Assembly: GCF_022179285.1 (NCBI RefSeq)
Contig: NZ_BPQO01000010.1
Span: forward strand, 1 to 64,000
Reading direction: 5' to 3'
Length of the DNA stretch: 64,000 bases
Origin: Methylobacterium hispanicum
Lineage (GTDB): Bacteria; Pseudomonadota; Alphaproteobacteria; Rhizobiales; Beijerinckiaceae
Shown: positions 1 to 7,003 of the stretch, piece by piece
How the letters are laid out: each line of letters opens with the position of its first letter
How positions within the stretch are numbered: position 1 is the first letter of the stretch
Notes under the pieces: model-generated
Database searches by the model: none
Told to the model about the DNA's origin: nothing
Seen by the model: the letters and a program-made list of their open reading frames with translations, nothing else
Made by a program: the position numbers and the translations under genes

Positions 1-202
1 CGTCGAGCTGGGTGCGCGAGCGGATGCCCAGGATGTGCACGCCGCGCAGCGCCGCGTGCAGCGCCTCGCGGTCGAGCGCCTTCGGCAGACGCACCAGGTT
101 CGTGTAGCCCGCACCCTCCATCAGCGCGACCGCGCTGTCGTTGATCCCCTCCAACAGCAGGACGCGGATGTCGGCACGGGAGCGGGGCGGGGAAGAGGTC
201 AT
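1..202 (-). CDS. serA: D-3-phosphoglycerate dehydrogenase, N-terminal part (runs off the left edge)
   Basis: Read leftward from ATG at 202, the 67 residues present include LLLEGINDSAVALMEGAGYT and LGIRSRTQLD. These match the N-terminus of the E. coli-type SerA (LVEGVHQKALESLRAAGYTN and IGLRSRTHLT in that protein). SerA oxidises 3-phosphoglycerate to 3-phosphohydroxypyruvate, the first step of phosphorylated serine synthesis. The NAD-binding and any ACT domain lie outside the window. The match is from memory of the family; the start is the first in-frame ATG before the conserved block, preceded by a nine-residue polar leader. Confidence 0.85.
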   Translation of the reverse strand, partial: MTSSPPRSRADIRVLLLEGINDSAVALMEGAGYTNLVRLPKALDREALHAALRGVHILGIRSRTQLD

Positions 203-497
203 GTGCGGTGCGCCGGTTCGGATGCTGCGGCGCACAGATGCGATTTCACCGCCGCGGGTCAAGCGTCGCGGGCCGGCCCACGATCGGGGTGGCCTCGCAC
301 CGATCCGGGACTTGCGCGGAGGCCCGGGGTCGAACACTCTACGCGGGTCCGGGACCGGAGAACATCCGATGCGCACATCGCGCCGCGCGCGTTCGACACG
401 CGATGACCGGCCCGGGAGCGCCCCGGCGAGCCGGGGCAGCGCGGGGCCGGAATCGGGGCAGCGCCCCCTGCCGGAATGCCTGACCCGCTTTCTCGAC

Positions 498-656
498 ATG
501 CCGACGCCCGGCCGGCCGATGCCGGCCGCGACGCCGCCGCGGGCCGTATCGCGCCGGCCGGCCAACCGGGCACTGCGCGGCGCGCTCGTCTGGGCGCTGC
601 TCTACAACCTGATCGGGCTCACGTTCATCGCCCTGCTCTGGCAGGCGATGCCCTGA
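498..656 (+). CDS. Small single-pass membrane protein, hypothetical
   Basis: A 52-residue frame starting at ATG 498 (another ATG at 519) ends in a hydrophobic stretch, ALVWALLYNLIGLTFIALLW, that looks like one transmembrane helix next to the C-terminus. The first 25 residues are proline- and arginine-rich. It lies between the divergent serA start and a convergent small secreted protein. No strong ribosome binding site is visible before either ATG. I recognise no family; the membrane helix is the only positive evidence for coding. Confidence 0.4.
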   Translation: MPTPGRPMPAATPPRAVSRRPANRALRGALVWALLYNLIGLTFIALLWQAMP

Positions 657-671
657 GCCCGGTCCCGCGGG

Positions 672-941
672 TCAGCGCGCCTCGCTGACCCGCCGGGTCG
701 CGCGCTGCTCCTGCTTGTAGGCCGTGATGGCCGAGGAGCAGGCGGGCGTGAGCTTCTTCATGTTGGCCTTGAAGCAGGCCTCCACCTCCGGGCCGCCGGG
801 GGCGTGCTCGCTGCAATACTCCATGTAGTCGCCGGTGCAGGCGCGCTTGAGCGCGTCGCGGGCCGGGGATTGCTGCGCGAGCGCCGCGGCCGGGACGAGG
901 CTGAGGCCGATGGCGAGGAACGCCGCCTTGCTCGGGGTCAT
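672..941 (-). CDS. Small secreted cysteine-containing protein
   Basis: This 89-residue protein starts with a clear Sec signal peptide (hydrophobic AAFLAIGLSLVPAAALA, cleavage after ALA-Q). The mature part has four cysteines in the pattern C-x7-C-x12-C-x11-C, in CTGDYMEYC, EACFKAN and LTPACSSAI. This resembles the short cysteine-rich repeat proteins common in Rhizobiales, which are exported to the periplasm with unknown function. A purine-rich AGGAC precedes ATG 941 at normal spacing. Codon use matches the surroundings. Confidence 0.7.
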   Translation of the reverse strand: MTPSKAAFLAIGLSLVPAAALAQQSPARDALKRACTGDYMEYCSEHAPGGPEVEACFKANMKKLTPACSSAITAYKQEQRATRRVSEAR

Positions 942-1070
942 GGGAAGTCCTGTCGTTTCCGGTGCCGCCGGACGGGCCGGGCGGCGAGGCGGCAGGGCGC
1001 ATGATCCCGAAGGATGGCGTCAGCGTGACGAGGAGGCGGCGACCGGAAGATCCGCGGCGCGCGCCCGTCC

Positions 1071-1304
1071 TCAGCCCGCGCCGTAGCCGCCCTTCGCGTT
1101 GTCCGGCGCGCGGCTCGGGGAATGGTCGTCGTAGCCGCCCGTCTCGGGCCCCGGGTCGGGGGCGGGGGCCGGATGGCCGGGCGCGTGCGGGCCGGCCTCG
1201 CCGGCCTCCACGATGCGGCGCTCTCCGGGGGAGAGACGCTGGTTCAGGTCGGGCGCGGGGCGCGCGGTCCCGGGCGCGGTGCGGGGGTCGTCGGGCTGGG
1301 ACAT
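1071..1304 (-). CDS. Small proline-rich hypothetical protein
   Basis: A 77-residue frame with GGGAG about nine bases before ATG 1304. The product is hydrophilic and disordered in appearance, rich in Pro, Ala, Gly and Asp, with no signal peptide or membrane segment. A central ordered-looking block reads LNQRLSPGERRIVEAGEAG. It resembles no family I can name. Support is the ribosome binding site and isolated position; low complexity in GC-rich DNA keeps confidence moderate. Confidence 0.45.
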   Translation of the reverse strand: MSQPDDPRTAPGTARPAPDLNQRLSPGERRIVEAGEAGPHAPGHPAPAPDPGPETGGYDDHSPSRAPDNAKGGYGAG

Positions 1305-1502
1305 GTGGCGGATGCTCCCGTGGTCTGAAGGAGCAAGGCGGTCCGGTCCGCCCGGGTTCCGCGGTGGGACCGGGGCGCCCGGGCCGGCGGGGGCCGATCC
1401 TGAACCGAAGGGCGGGCGGCCCTTCAGCCACGGTTCAACCGGAACCGCCTAGCTTGAGCGGCCTTCGGAGCGGCCGGCGCGCAGCCCGGGCCCGGCGAAG
1501 GC

Positions 1503-1916
1503 GTGCAGAGGCTCGTCCGCATCGTGTGCGCCCCCGTCCGCAGCGGCCTCGACGCCGCGATCCAGATCCCGGGCCACCCGGTGGGCCGCTTGGAAGTCCA
1601 CTTGGCGGACCATCCGGCCGGCCAAGTGGGCTACGCCCCGTCGAGCCCGTCGCGGCGGATCCCGCCGCTCTTCCTGCACAGCATCCGACCGGCCCTCGAA
1701 GGCGCCTTCGGGACCGAGGACGCGGTCCATGCCCCGGGCGCGATCGCCGCGCTGGTGGCCCGGCTCCACGCCGGCCCGCTCGGGCCGGCCCCGGCGGAAT
1801 CCGGCCCGCTCGGGCCGGCCCCGGCGGAATCCGGCCCGCTCGGGCCGGCCCCGGCAGAACCTGGCCCGCTCGGGCCGGCACCGGCGGAATCCGGCCCGGC
1901 CCTCGCGGAGGCCTGA
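1503..1916 (+). CDS. Hypothetical protein with C-terminal 10-residue tandem repeats
   Basis: A 137-residue frame starting at GTG 1503. Residues 1-90 look globular (RLVRIVCAPVRSGLDAAIQI, FLHSIRPALEGAFGTEDAV). Residues 91-130 are four copies of GPLGPAPAES, encoded by a 30-bp DNA tandem repeat. Third codon positions are strongly GC, as in real genes of this region. Frames also stay open on the other strand, but their products are arginine-rich low-complexity sequence typical of antisense GC-rich DNA. Family unknown. Confidence 0.5.
   Translation: MQRLVRIVCAPVRSGLDAAIQIPGHPVGRLEVHLADHPAGQVGYAPSSPSRRIPPLFLHSIRPALEGAFGTEDAVHAPGAIAALVARLHAGPLGPAPAESGPLGPAPAESGPLGPAPAEPGPLGPAPAESGPALAEA
1773..1892 (+). 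repeat. 30-bp tandem repeat, four units
   Basis: Four consecutive 30-bp units, each beginning GGCCCGCTCGGGCCGGC and differing at only a few positions, lie within the coding frame of the gene at 1503-1916. Because the period is a multiple of three, copy-number change would add or remove 10-residue blocks without shifting the frame. Confidence 0.9.
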
Positions 1917-2145
1917 GCCGCGCTGCGACACGCGGACCCGCCGACGCGGGGGATCGGAGATCCGCACGGAGACAGGCGCGTCCGAACCCTGCCACATCGT
2001 CCCATCGCGCGGCGGGATGGACTGGGATACACCCGGCGCCCGATGCCTCGAAGGCCCGGCCCGCGCCGCTGGCCGGCATCGCCCGCACGATGGCACACTC
2101 GCCGTCCGCACCGGACCGCCCCAGGCCGGAAGGAGGTGGCGCCTC

Positions 2146-2505
2146 ATGGACAAGCCGGACGCCGACACAGTGCAGACGATCGACCGCACTCGCCGCCTGA
2201 TCGCCGAGATGCGTCAGGTCATCGAGGACGCCCGCCTCTCCGTGCTCGCCGCGCGGGACCTGCTGAAGCAGTTCCCCGGCCCGGACGGGCTCGGCCCAGC
2301 GGCCGCCCCGGCCGAGGAGCCCGCCGACGGCCCTCCGGACGATGTGACGGTGCGTCTCGTTGACATCCTTCTCGAAGCGCACAGTCTCGCCGCCCTGGAC
2401 GAGGACGCGGACACGCGGGCCCTGCTCGAGACGGCGCTCCTGCGGGTCGGGCAGCGGCTCGCACGTCGGGCGGGTCCGCGGGCGGCGGGACTGGTTCTCC
2501 AGTAG
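2146..2505 (+). CDS. Small helical protein, hypothetical
   Basis: A 119-residue protein with a textbook AGGAGG at 2131-2136 before ATG 2146. The N-terminal 45 residues are predicted by eye to be helical (TIDRTRRLIAEMRQVIEDAR, then LSVLAARDLLKQF). A Pro/Ala linker and a second helical block (VTVRLVDILLEAHSLAALDE) follow. There is no signal peptide or membrane segment. It is followed by another small helical cytoplasmic protein at 2573, possibly in one transcript. Function unknown. Confidence 0.6.
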   Translation: MDKPDADTVQTIDRTRRLIAEMRQVIEDARLSVLAARDLLKQFPGPDGLGPAAAPAEEPADGPPDDVTVRLVDILLEAHSLAALDEDADTRALLETALLRVGQRLARRAGPRAAGLVLQ

Positions 2506-2572
2506 GCGGCGGGCTAGAGCAGCATCTTCGGACGGGCCGTGTGTCCGGAAGCCATCGCAGCGGCGAGACGTC

Positions 2573-2881
2573 ATGGCCAAGAACACACCGAAGGACAGAG
2601 CCGCGGCCGCAGCCGCCCTCACCCGGATCGCCAACTTCCTGGACGTTCCGATCGCGGCCTTCTACGAGGCCGCGCCGGAGGCGGACGGCGCCGCGCCGAT
2701 CGATCCCGCCCGGCACGCCGAGATCCGCGAGCTGATCCGGCAGTTCCTGCGGGTGCACGACCCGAAGGCGCGGGGACGCTGCCTCGCCTACGTGCGGCGC
2801 GCCGCCGATGAGGCCGGTTGCGCGCCGGCTCCCGCGCCGGCCGCCGCGCGGGATTCCACCCCCGGCCTCGAAGGCTCGTGA
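2573..2881 (+). CDS. Small helical cytoplasmic protein, hypothetical
   Basis: A 102-residue protein starting at ATG 2573 (MAKNTPKDRAAAAAALTRIA). It is acidic and basic in alternating helical blocks (ARHAEIRELIRQFLRVHD, RGRCLAYVRRAADEAG) with a Pro/Ala-rich tail. The pattern IRELIRQFLRVHDPKARGRC recalls short Rhizobiales proteins with a helix-turn-helix-like C-terminal half, but no DNA-binding motif is clear. It lies 67 bases after the preceding small gene on the same strand. Confidence 0.6.
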   Translation: MAKNTPKDRAAAAAALTRIANFLDVPIAAFYEAAPEADGAAPIDPARHAEIRELIRQFLRVHDPKARGRCLAYVRRAADEAGCAPAPAPAAARDSTPGLEGS

Positions 2882-2948
2882 AGCGTTAACCTTCGGGGTG
2901 GAGAACGGGGCGGATGCCCGAAGTCCGGCCCCGTTCGGAGACGATCGT

Positions 2949-3155
2949 TTGACCGCACGCCCGAGGCTGCTCGCCGCGGCCGCACTGCTCGCCGCGCTCG
3001 CACTCGTCTTCGGGCGCAGCCCCCCGGAGCCGCGGGACCCGTGCGAGGCCCATCGCCAGGCCTATCCGTGCGCCCTGTTCGCGCCGACCGCCGCGGCCCC
3101 CGTCCGGAACCCGGTGCCGGGCGCGATCGACCCGGCGGCGGACGGCACGTCCTAG
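2949..3155 (+). CDS. Small membrane-anchored or exported protein, hypothetical
   Basis: Starting from TTG 2949, with GGAG at 2937-2940, the 68-residue product has an N-terminal hydrophobic stretch, LLAAAALLAALALVFG, followed by a short tail containing two cysteines (DPCEAHRQAYPCALF). This suggests an uncleaved anchor or a signal peptide with an exported disulfide. A GTG at 2898 in the same frame is an alternative start. Repeat A1 begins at the stop codon. Family unknown. Confidence 0.4.
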   Translation: MTARPRLLAAAALLAALALVFGRSPPEPRDPCEAHRQAYPCALFAPTAAAPVRNPVPGAIDPAADGTS

Positions 3156-3251
3156 AGCATTGCCCCGGATACGGGATCCGGGCCGAGGCTCCAGCCTCTT
3201 GATCCTGCATCCTCTTTTTCCGAAAGCCGGAAGCCACCGTTCGGGACGATG
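3155..3251 (+). repeat. Dispersed intergenic repeat, family A, copy 1
   Basis: About 97 bp closely matching 6045-6140. Shared blocks include GGATACGGGATCCGGGCCGA, CTCCAGCCTCT, GCATCCTCTTT and CCGAAAGCCGGAAGCC, ending CGGGACGATG. The copy starts at the stop codon of the preceding gene (CCTAGAGCAT). The terminal hairpin seen in copy 2 is partly lost here because the second arm is mutated. Confidence 0.85.
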
Positions 3252-3338
3252 TTCGAGAGCAGGCCGGCAGGGCGCGCTACCGGCGCGGCGCGACGGCGGC
3301 GTGCCCGAGCGGCGCCGCCGGGAAGCCCTTCGCCCCGA

Positions 3339-3602
3339 TCAGGCGATCAGGTCGCGGTGGGCGGGGCTGCGGTGCAGCCAGGCCCTGGCATAGCCGCAGA
3401 GGGGCACGATCCTCACCCCGTCCGCCCGCGCCTGCTCGGCCACCGCGCGCATCAGCCGCCCGGCCGTGCCGGTCCCCCGCAGGGCAGGGGGTGCGTAGAC
3501 ATGGGCGATGACGAGCTCCCGTGGCCCGCGGCGGTAGTCGGCGTAGGCGGTCAGCCCCTGCTCGGTCAGCTCGAAGCGGCTCAGCGCGCGGTTGTCGTGC
3601 AT
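3339..3602 (-). CDS. GNAT-family N-acetyltransferase, short YjdJ/Gtn-like type
   Basis: An 87-residue acetyltransferase-fold protein. ELVIAHVYAPPALRGTGTAG contains the acetyl-CoA pyrophosphate-binding signature R-x-x-G-x-A/G of GNAT proteins. The following helix (RLMRAVAEQARADGVRIVPLC) and the C-terminal HRSPAHRDLI match the minimal GNAT family whose members end in a conserved xxHPEYxDLV-like motif. The substrate is unknown. Start ATG 3602 has GGAGGG six bases upstream. The full length is near the family norm of about 90. Confidence 0.8.
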   Translation of the reverse strand: MHDNRALSRFELTEQGLTAYADYRRGPRELVIAHVYAPPALRGTGTAGRLMRAVAEQARADGVRIVPLCGYARAWLHRSPAHRDLIA

Positions 3603-3745
3603 CGGATCCCTCCGGAGCGGGCTCGCGGCCCGCCCCGGCCAACGCCGTAGGCGGCCGGGACGGTCCCGCTCGCCGGGGCGGGCCCGACCGCTATCTGAGG
3701 ACGCACCCGAACGCTCCATCCGGGACAATCCACGCGGGAGGATTC

Positions 3746-3946
3746 ATGAGCGCGCCGCCGGACGACAATCTCGACCACTACGCGCTGGGCTTCTACGCCC
3801 TCGGCAAGGGCGTGGCCCGGGCCGATTGCCCCTACGCCGCCGGAACACGGGCGGAAGCCGACTGGCACGCCGGCTACGACGCCGCCGCGCGCGGCGATTC
3901 GGAGCCGGCACCCGAGGAACGGCCCAGCGCGCAATCGCCCATGTGA
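3746..3946 (+). CDS. Rmf/CrpP-like small protein
   Basis: A 66-residue protein with GGGAGG before ATG 3746. The core YALGFYALGKGVARADCPY followed by AAGTRAEADWHAGYDAA matches the ribosome modulation factor-like pattern: A-x-x-x-G, an (N/D)CPY motif, and W-x-x-G-(W/Y). Family members bind ribosomes in hibernation (Rmf) or have other stress-related roles, so a stationary-phase or stress function is a reasonable guess rather than a demonstrated one. The tail from residue 50 is acidic and disordered. Confidence 0.65.
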   Translation: MSAPPDDNLDHYALGFYALGKGVARADCPYAAGTRAEADWHAGYDAAARGDSEPAPEERPSAQSPM

Positions 3947-4026
3947 TTGGCGGACCGGCCCGGCCCGTGCTTCTGACGCTTCCCGCGCCGGCAACGGCCG
4001 CGGGGGACGGTAAAGAGGGAGCCCGG

Positions 4027-4266
4027 ATGCACTGGCCTGCCGCCTACGCCGCCTACAACGTGTTCCGCCGTCGCCAGTACCCGGCCCTGCGCTGCGCCGT
4101 GCGCCAGGACCGGCCGGTGCCGGGCTTCATCCACGGGGTGATCTGGGAGTACGGCGGCACGGTGATGGAGGAGCGCCCTCCGGAGGGCTTCCAGCCGGAC
4201 GCCGCGCAGGCCGCGACCGAGAGCGCGGGCTACTATCTGTTCCGGGCTCCCGGCGGGCGGGCCTGA
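4027..4266 (+). CDS. Small hypothetical protein
   Basis: A 79-residue product from ATG 4027, with GGGAG at 4018-4022 just upstream. It begins MHWPAAYAAYNVFRRRQYPA and contains aromatic-rich segments (GFIHGVIWEYGGTVM, SAGYYLFRAPGG). It has no signal peptide or transmembrane helix, and the composition is that of a small globular protein. The preceding gene on the same strand ends 80 bases before. No family recognised. Confidence 0.55.
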   Translation: MHWPAAYAAYNVFRRRQYPALRCAVRQDRPVPGFIHGVIWEYGGTVMEERPPEGFQPDAAQAATESAGYYLFRAPGGRA

Positions 4267-4301
4267 GCCGGATGCGCCCGGGTCGCGCGCCCGGGGCGCC
4301 C

Positions 4302-4544
4302 TCAGAAGGCCGCAGCGAGATGCGTGCGGACCGCCTCGCCCACGGAGGCGACGGTCTGGGCCACCGGGTAATCCGAGAGGTAGACGCGGCAGCCGACGAG
4401 GAGCAGCGCCAGCGCCCAGAACGCACCCGCGACCGCCCGGTGGCCGGCGCCGTCACGCGGCGCCGCGGCGGCGTGCGGGGAATCCAGCTTCTCCCCGAAC
4501 GGGTCGAAGCTGACGTCGTCCGTCGGGCTCGCAGGGATCGACAT
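4302..4544 (-). CDS. Small single-pass membrane protein, hypothetical
   Basis: An 80-residue protein from ATG 4544. The N-terminal 35 residues are hydrophilic ([18 protein letters not shown]). One transmembrane helix follows ([20 protein letters not shown]), then a short amphipathic C-terminus ([16 protein letters not shown]). Longer starts upstream only add arginine-rich sequence. It is convergent with the gene at 4027 and divergent from the ynfA-like gene. Function unknown. Confidence 0.5.
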   Translation of the reverse strand: MSIPASPTDDVSFDPFGEKLDSPHAAAAPRDGAGHRAVAGAFWALALLLVGCRVYLSDYPVAQTVASVGEAVRTHLAAAF

Positions 4545-4752
4545 GTCAGGGGTTCCGCGCATGACAGCTGATGTCGCGCGCGTGGCGGGCCGGATCAAGG
4601 AACGGGATTTTCGAAGATTCGCCGCCCCGGAGAACGCCCTGCTCCGCGCGCCCCGCGCCGGGGAAGATTCTGCCGCGGGCCCCGAGCCGGCCCCGTTCCC
4701 GGGATCCGAGGTCCGTCTGGCGGGCACCCCCGGGCCGTGCCAGAGGGCGCGG

Positions 4753-5079
4753 ATGCCGACCTTCGCCGCCTACGCCGCCGCCGCGCTCGCCGAGATCGCG
4801 GGTTGCTTCGCCTTCTGGGCTTGGCTCCGGCTCGGCCGCTCGGTCCTCTGGCTCGGGCCGGGCATGCTCAGCCTCGCGCTGTTCGCCTGGCTGCTGACCC
4901 GGGTGGAGGCCGATGCGGCGGGGCGCGCCTACGCGGCCTATGGCGGCGTCTACATCGCGGCCTCGATCCTCTGGCTCTGGCTCGCCGAGGGACGCCGGCC
5001 GGACCGCTTCGATCTCGCGGGCGCAGCCCTGTGCCTCGTCGGCACCCTGGTGATCCTGCTGGGACCGCGGGAGCGCTGA
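4753..5079 (+). CDS. ynfA: YnfA/UPF0060 family membrane protein
   Basis: A 108-residue, four-helix inner-membrane protein, the same length as E. coli YnfA. Motifs are typical of the family: [16 protein letters not shown] in helix 1, [18 protein letters not shown] in helix 3 and [20 protein letters not shown] in helix 4. The family belongs to the drug/metabolite transporter superfamily and resembles small multidrug resistance proteins, but its physiological substrate is unsettled. The upstream frame extends further left but only adds low-complexity sequence; ATG 4753 gives the conserved start. Confidence 0.85.
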   Translation: MPTFAAYAAAALAEIAGCFAFWAWLRLGRSVLWLGPGMLSLALFAWLLTRVEADAAGRAYAAYGGVYIAASILWLWLAEGRRPDRFDLAGAALCLVGTLVILLGPRER

Positions 5080-5155
5080 CGGCGGGGGATCGAAGGCCTG
5101 TGCGCCGGGCGGGCCTGCATCATATTGCAGATCCGTCACGCACGCGGAGCCGGCC

Positions 5156-5362
5156 ATGTTCATCCTGCTGTCGATCTGTCTCCTCGCGCAGCCGAGCACC
5201 TGCAAGGAGGACAAGATCGACCTGTCCTTCGAGGCGCGCAGCCCCTTCGTCTGCCTGCGCAACGCCCAGAGCGCGCTGGCGACGTGGCAGGAGAGCCATC
5301 CCGAGTGGCACGTCGCGCGCTGGCGCTGCGTCGCCCGCGGGAGCCAGCCGAAGGACCTGTAG
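5156..5362 (+). CDS. Small conserved hypothetical protein with four cysteines
   Basis: A 68-residue protein whose first 12 residues are hydrophobic (MFILLSICLLAQ). The rest is soluble and aromatic-rich (CLRNAQSALATWQESHPEW, then HVARWRCVARG). Cysteines at about 8, 16, 33 and 58 could form disulfides if the protein is exported, but the hydrophobic start is short for a classical signal peptide. It looks like small Rhizobiales proteins I have seen annotated as hypothetical. It is preceded by a modestly AT-rich promoter-like region around 5120. Confidence 0.6.
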   Translation: MFILLSICLLAQPSTCKEDKIDLSFEARSPFVCLRNAQSALATWQESHPEWHVARWRCVARGSQPKDL

Positions 5363-5467
5363 GCCCCGCCGCGACCGGGAGCCGCGGGGGCGTCGGCGCG
5401 TTCTCCGGGAACGACGTCGCGAGGGGCGTCGCAGCCGCCCGACCAGACCGCCGCGAGACCCGCCCAT

Positions 5468-6037
5468 ATGGACAAGGACCGCCTCGAGCCCGCCGCCTTC
5501 GCGGCGCCCGCCGTGCTGCTCTCCGGCACGGTGAACCAGGAGATGTACCGGTCCTTCCGGAGCCAGCTCGACGCGGCGAGGGAGCGCGACCTCGTCGTGG
5601 TGGAGCTCTCCACGCTCGGCGGCGACCCGGAGGTCGCCCGCATGATGGGCGAGGACATCCGCTTCCACAGCACGCTCGCGCCGAGCCGCCGCCACGTCTT
5701 CCTGGGCAAGGCGGCGATCTACTCGGCCGGCACCACCTTCATGAGCTTCTTCGCGCGGCCGAACCGCTACCTCACCCGCGGCACGCGGCTGATGGTGCAC
5801 GAGCGCAAGCTCGACAAGCAGGTGAAGCTCAACGGCCCGCTCACCACCTGCGTCGCCGCCGTGAAGGCGGCGCTCCACGAGATCGAGACCTCGATCGCGA
5901 TCCAGAACGAGGGCTTCGCCAACCTCGTCGAGGGCTCGCGGGTGAGCCTGGACGAGGTGCTGCGGCGCGCGCCGGAGAACTGGTACATCGAGGCCGCGGA
6001 GGCGCAGGAACTCGGGCTGATCGAGGCGGTGCTGTAG
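5468..6037 (+). CDS. ClpP-like serine protease family protein (S14-like)
   Basis: A 189-residue protein with a ClpP/crotonase-like pattern: VLLSGTVNQEMYRSF, then LSTLGGDPEVARMMGEDIR (oxyanion-strand region), then AAIYSAGTTFMSFFARPNRY, where YSAG aligns with the nucleophile serine motif of ClpP, and TRLMVHERK, where the histidine aligns with the catalytic His. It lacks the usual ClpP N-terminal loops and has no ClpX or ClpA partner nearby. It could act as a stand-alone peptidase or be degenerate. The C-terminus AQELGLIEAVL matches the end of the fold. Confidence 0.65.
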   Translation: MDKDRLEPAAFAAPAVLLSGTVNQEMYRSFRSQLDAARERDLVVVELSTLGGDPEVARMMGEDIRFHSTLAPSRRHVFLGKAAIYSAGTTFMSFFARPNRYLTRGTRLMVHERKLDKQVKLNGPLTTCVAAVKAALHEIETSIAIQNEGFANLVEGSRVSLDEVLRRAPENWYIEAAEAQELGLIEAVL

Positions 6038-6044
6038 GCAGCTG

Positions 6045-6140
6045 GAGCATCGTCCTGGATACGGGATCCGGGCCGACGCTCCAGCCTCTCGATGCTGCAT
6101 CCTCTTTCCCGAAAGCCGGAAGCCGGCTTTCGGGACGATG
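6045..6140 (+). repeat. Dispersed intergenic repeat, family A, copy 2
   Basis: It matches 3155-3251 over its full length and lies directly after the stop codon of the ClpP-like gene. It ends in a perfect hairpin, CCGAAAGCC (6109-6117) paired with GGCTTTCGG (6125-6133), which could act as a transcript 3' end although no U-tract follows. Confidence 0.85.
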
Positions 6141-6142
6141 CT

Positions 6143-6415
6143 TCAGACAGCCGCCTCGCCGGGGGAGGGCTCGGCCGCGGCGGCCCCGGCCTCGGGCGGC
6201 GCGCCCGTCACCGGGACCGCCTCCACCAGGGTCGCCACGAGGTCAAGGAGGGCGCGCCGCTCCGGCGCGGCGGGGTCACCGTCGAGGAAGCGGGCGAGCC
6301 CGATCCGCTCAGGCGCCCCGCCGTCCTCGCGCAGGACGAAGACGTCCCGGTTCTCGCGGGCCAGCGACCAGCGCGCCCCCTCCGAACTCGTGTGCAGCAG
6401 GCGTCGTGCGCTCAT
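6143..6415 (-). CDS. Small hypothetical protein, co-transcribed with VOC protein
   Basis: A 90-residue protein starting at ATG 6415 with an AGGGGG-type site upstream. The conserved-looking core (LLHTSSEGARWSLARENRD, VFVLREDGGAPERIGLARF) suggests a small beta-rich domain. The C-terminal 25 residues are a Pro/Ala/Glu tail. The gene begins 12 bases after the stop of the VOC gene upstream, so the two are probably one transcript. No named family recognised. Confidence 0.6.
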   Translation of the reverse strand: MSARRLLHTSSEGARWSLARENRDVFVLREDGGAPERIGLARFLDGDPAAPERRALLDLVATLVEAVPVTGAPPEAGAAAAEPSPGEAAV

Positions 6416-6427
6416 GACTCGTCCCCC

Positions 6428-6841
6428 TCAGTAGCCCCGCCAGAGCCCCGGCGTCGCGATCTCCAGGAGATGCCCGTCGGGATCGCGGAAATACAGGCTC
6501 TGCCCGCCGCGCGGCCAGCGGGTGCGCCCCTCGACCGCGATGCCGGCCTCGGCGAGGTGGTCCTCCCATTCGGCCAGCGCCTCGGCGCCGACCGCGAAGG
6601 CGACGTGCTGCGGTCCCGAACCGTCGTGGGGCGGGATGGTGCCGCCCGGCGTCTCGATCGGCTCCAGCGAGCCGCCGCGCGGGAACAGCAGCAGCACGCC
6701 GCGGCCGGCGACGTCGTAGGCCCGCATCCGGTGATCCGCGTGGATGCAGGGCAGGCCCATGGCGCCGCGGTAGAAGGCGTCGGCGCGCGCGAGATCCTCG
6801 ACGTACAGGACCGTCTCCAGAACACCGTCGAGCGCGGGCAT
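6428..6841 (-). CDS. VOC (glyoxalase/dioxygenase) superfamily protein
   Basis: A 137-residue protein with the two beta-alpha-beta-beta-beta modules of the vicinal oxygen chelate fold. Module 1 is LETVLYVEDLARADAFYRG with GLPCIHADHRMRAY. Module 2 is GPQHVAFAVGAEALAEWEDH ending YFRDPDGHLLEIATPGLW. Candidate metal ligands are H in QHVAF and E in LLEIATP. Function within the superfamily (glyoxalase, antibiotic resistance or ring cleavage) cannot be told from sequence. The small gene at 6143-6415 follows in the same direction. Confidence 0.8.
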   Translation of the reverse strand: MPALDGVLETVLYVEDLARADAFYRGAMGLPCIHADHRMRAYDVAGRGVLLLFPRGGSLEPIETPGGTIPPHDGSGPQHVAFAVGAEALAEWEDHLAEAGIAVEGRTRWPRGGQSLYFRDPDGHLLEIATPGLWRGY

Positions 6842-6900
6842 GCGGGCACCTCCGCCGGGTCAACGCGGCAGGGGGCGAAGCGTCGCGCGCGGATGGTCCC

Positions 6901-6997
6901 GGATTCCAAAGGTCGAGACCTTTGGCGGGTGCAGGGCAGAGCCCTGCTGTCGATCCCTGGCCCCCGCCCAAGGGCCTGAAGGCCCTTGGGGATCCCG
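6901..6997 (+). repeat. Structured intergenic repeat, family B, copy 1
   Basis: It contains stem 1 CCAAAGGT/ACCTTTGG around a CGAG loop (6906-6925), stem 2 GCAGGGC/GCCCTGC (6931-6947), and a terminal stem CCAAGGGCC/GGCCCTTGG (6968-6989). The same head is found at 21335, 27802 and, inverted, at 32161-32275. This copy lies between the 3' end of the kai operon and the divergent start of the VOC gene. Confidence 0.9.
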
Positions 6998-7003
6998 ATA
7001 CCC

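Noticed and set aside
1449..2189. Leftward frame of 246 codons with repeated RPERAGFRRG blocks
   Set aside because: The repeats are the antisense of the 30-bp tandem array. Codon third-position GC bias and the globular part favour the rightward frame at 1503-1916.
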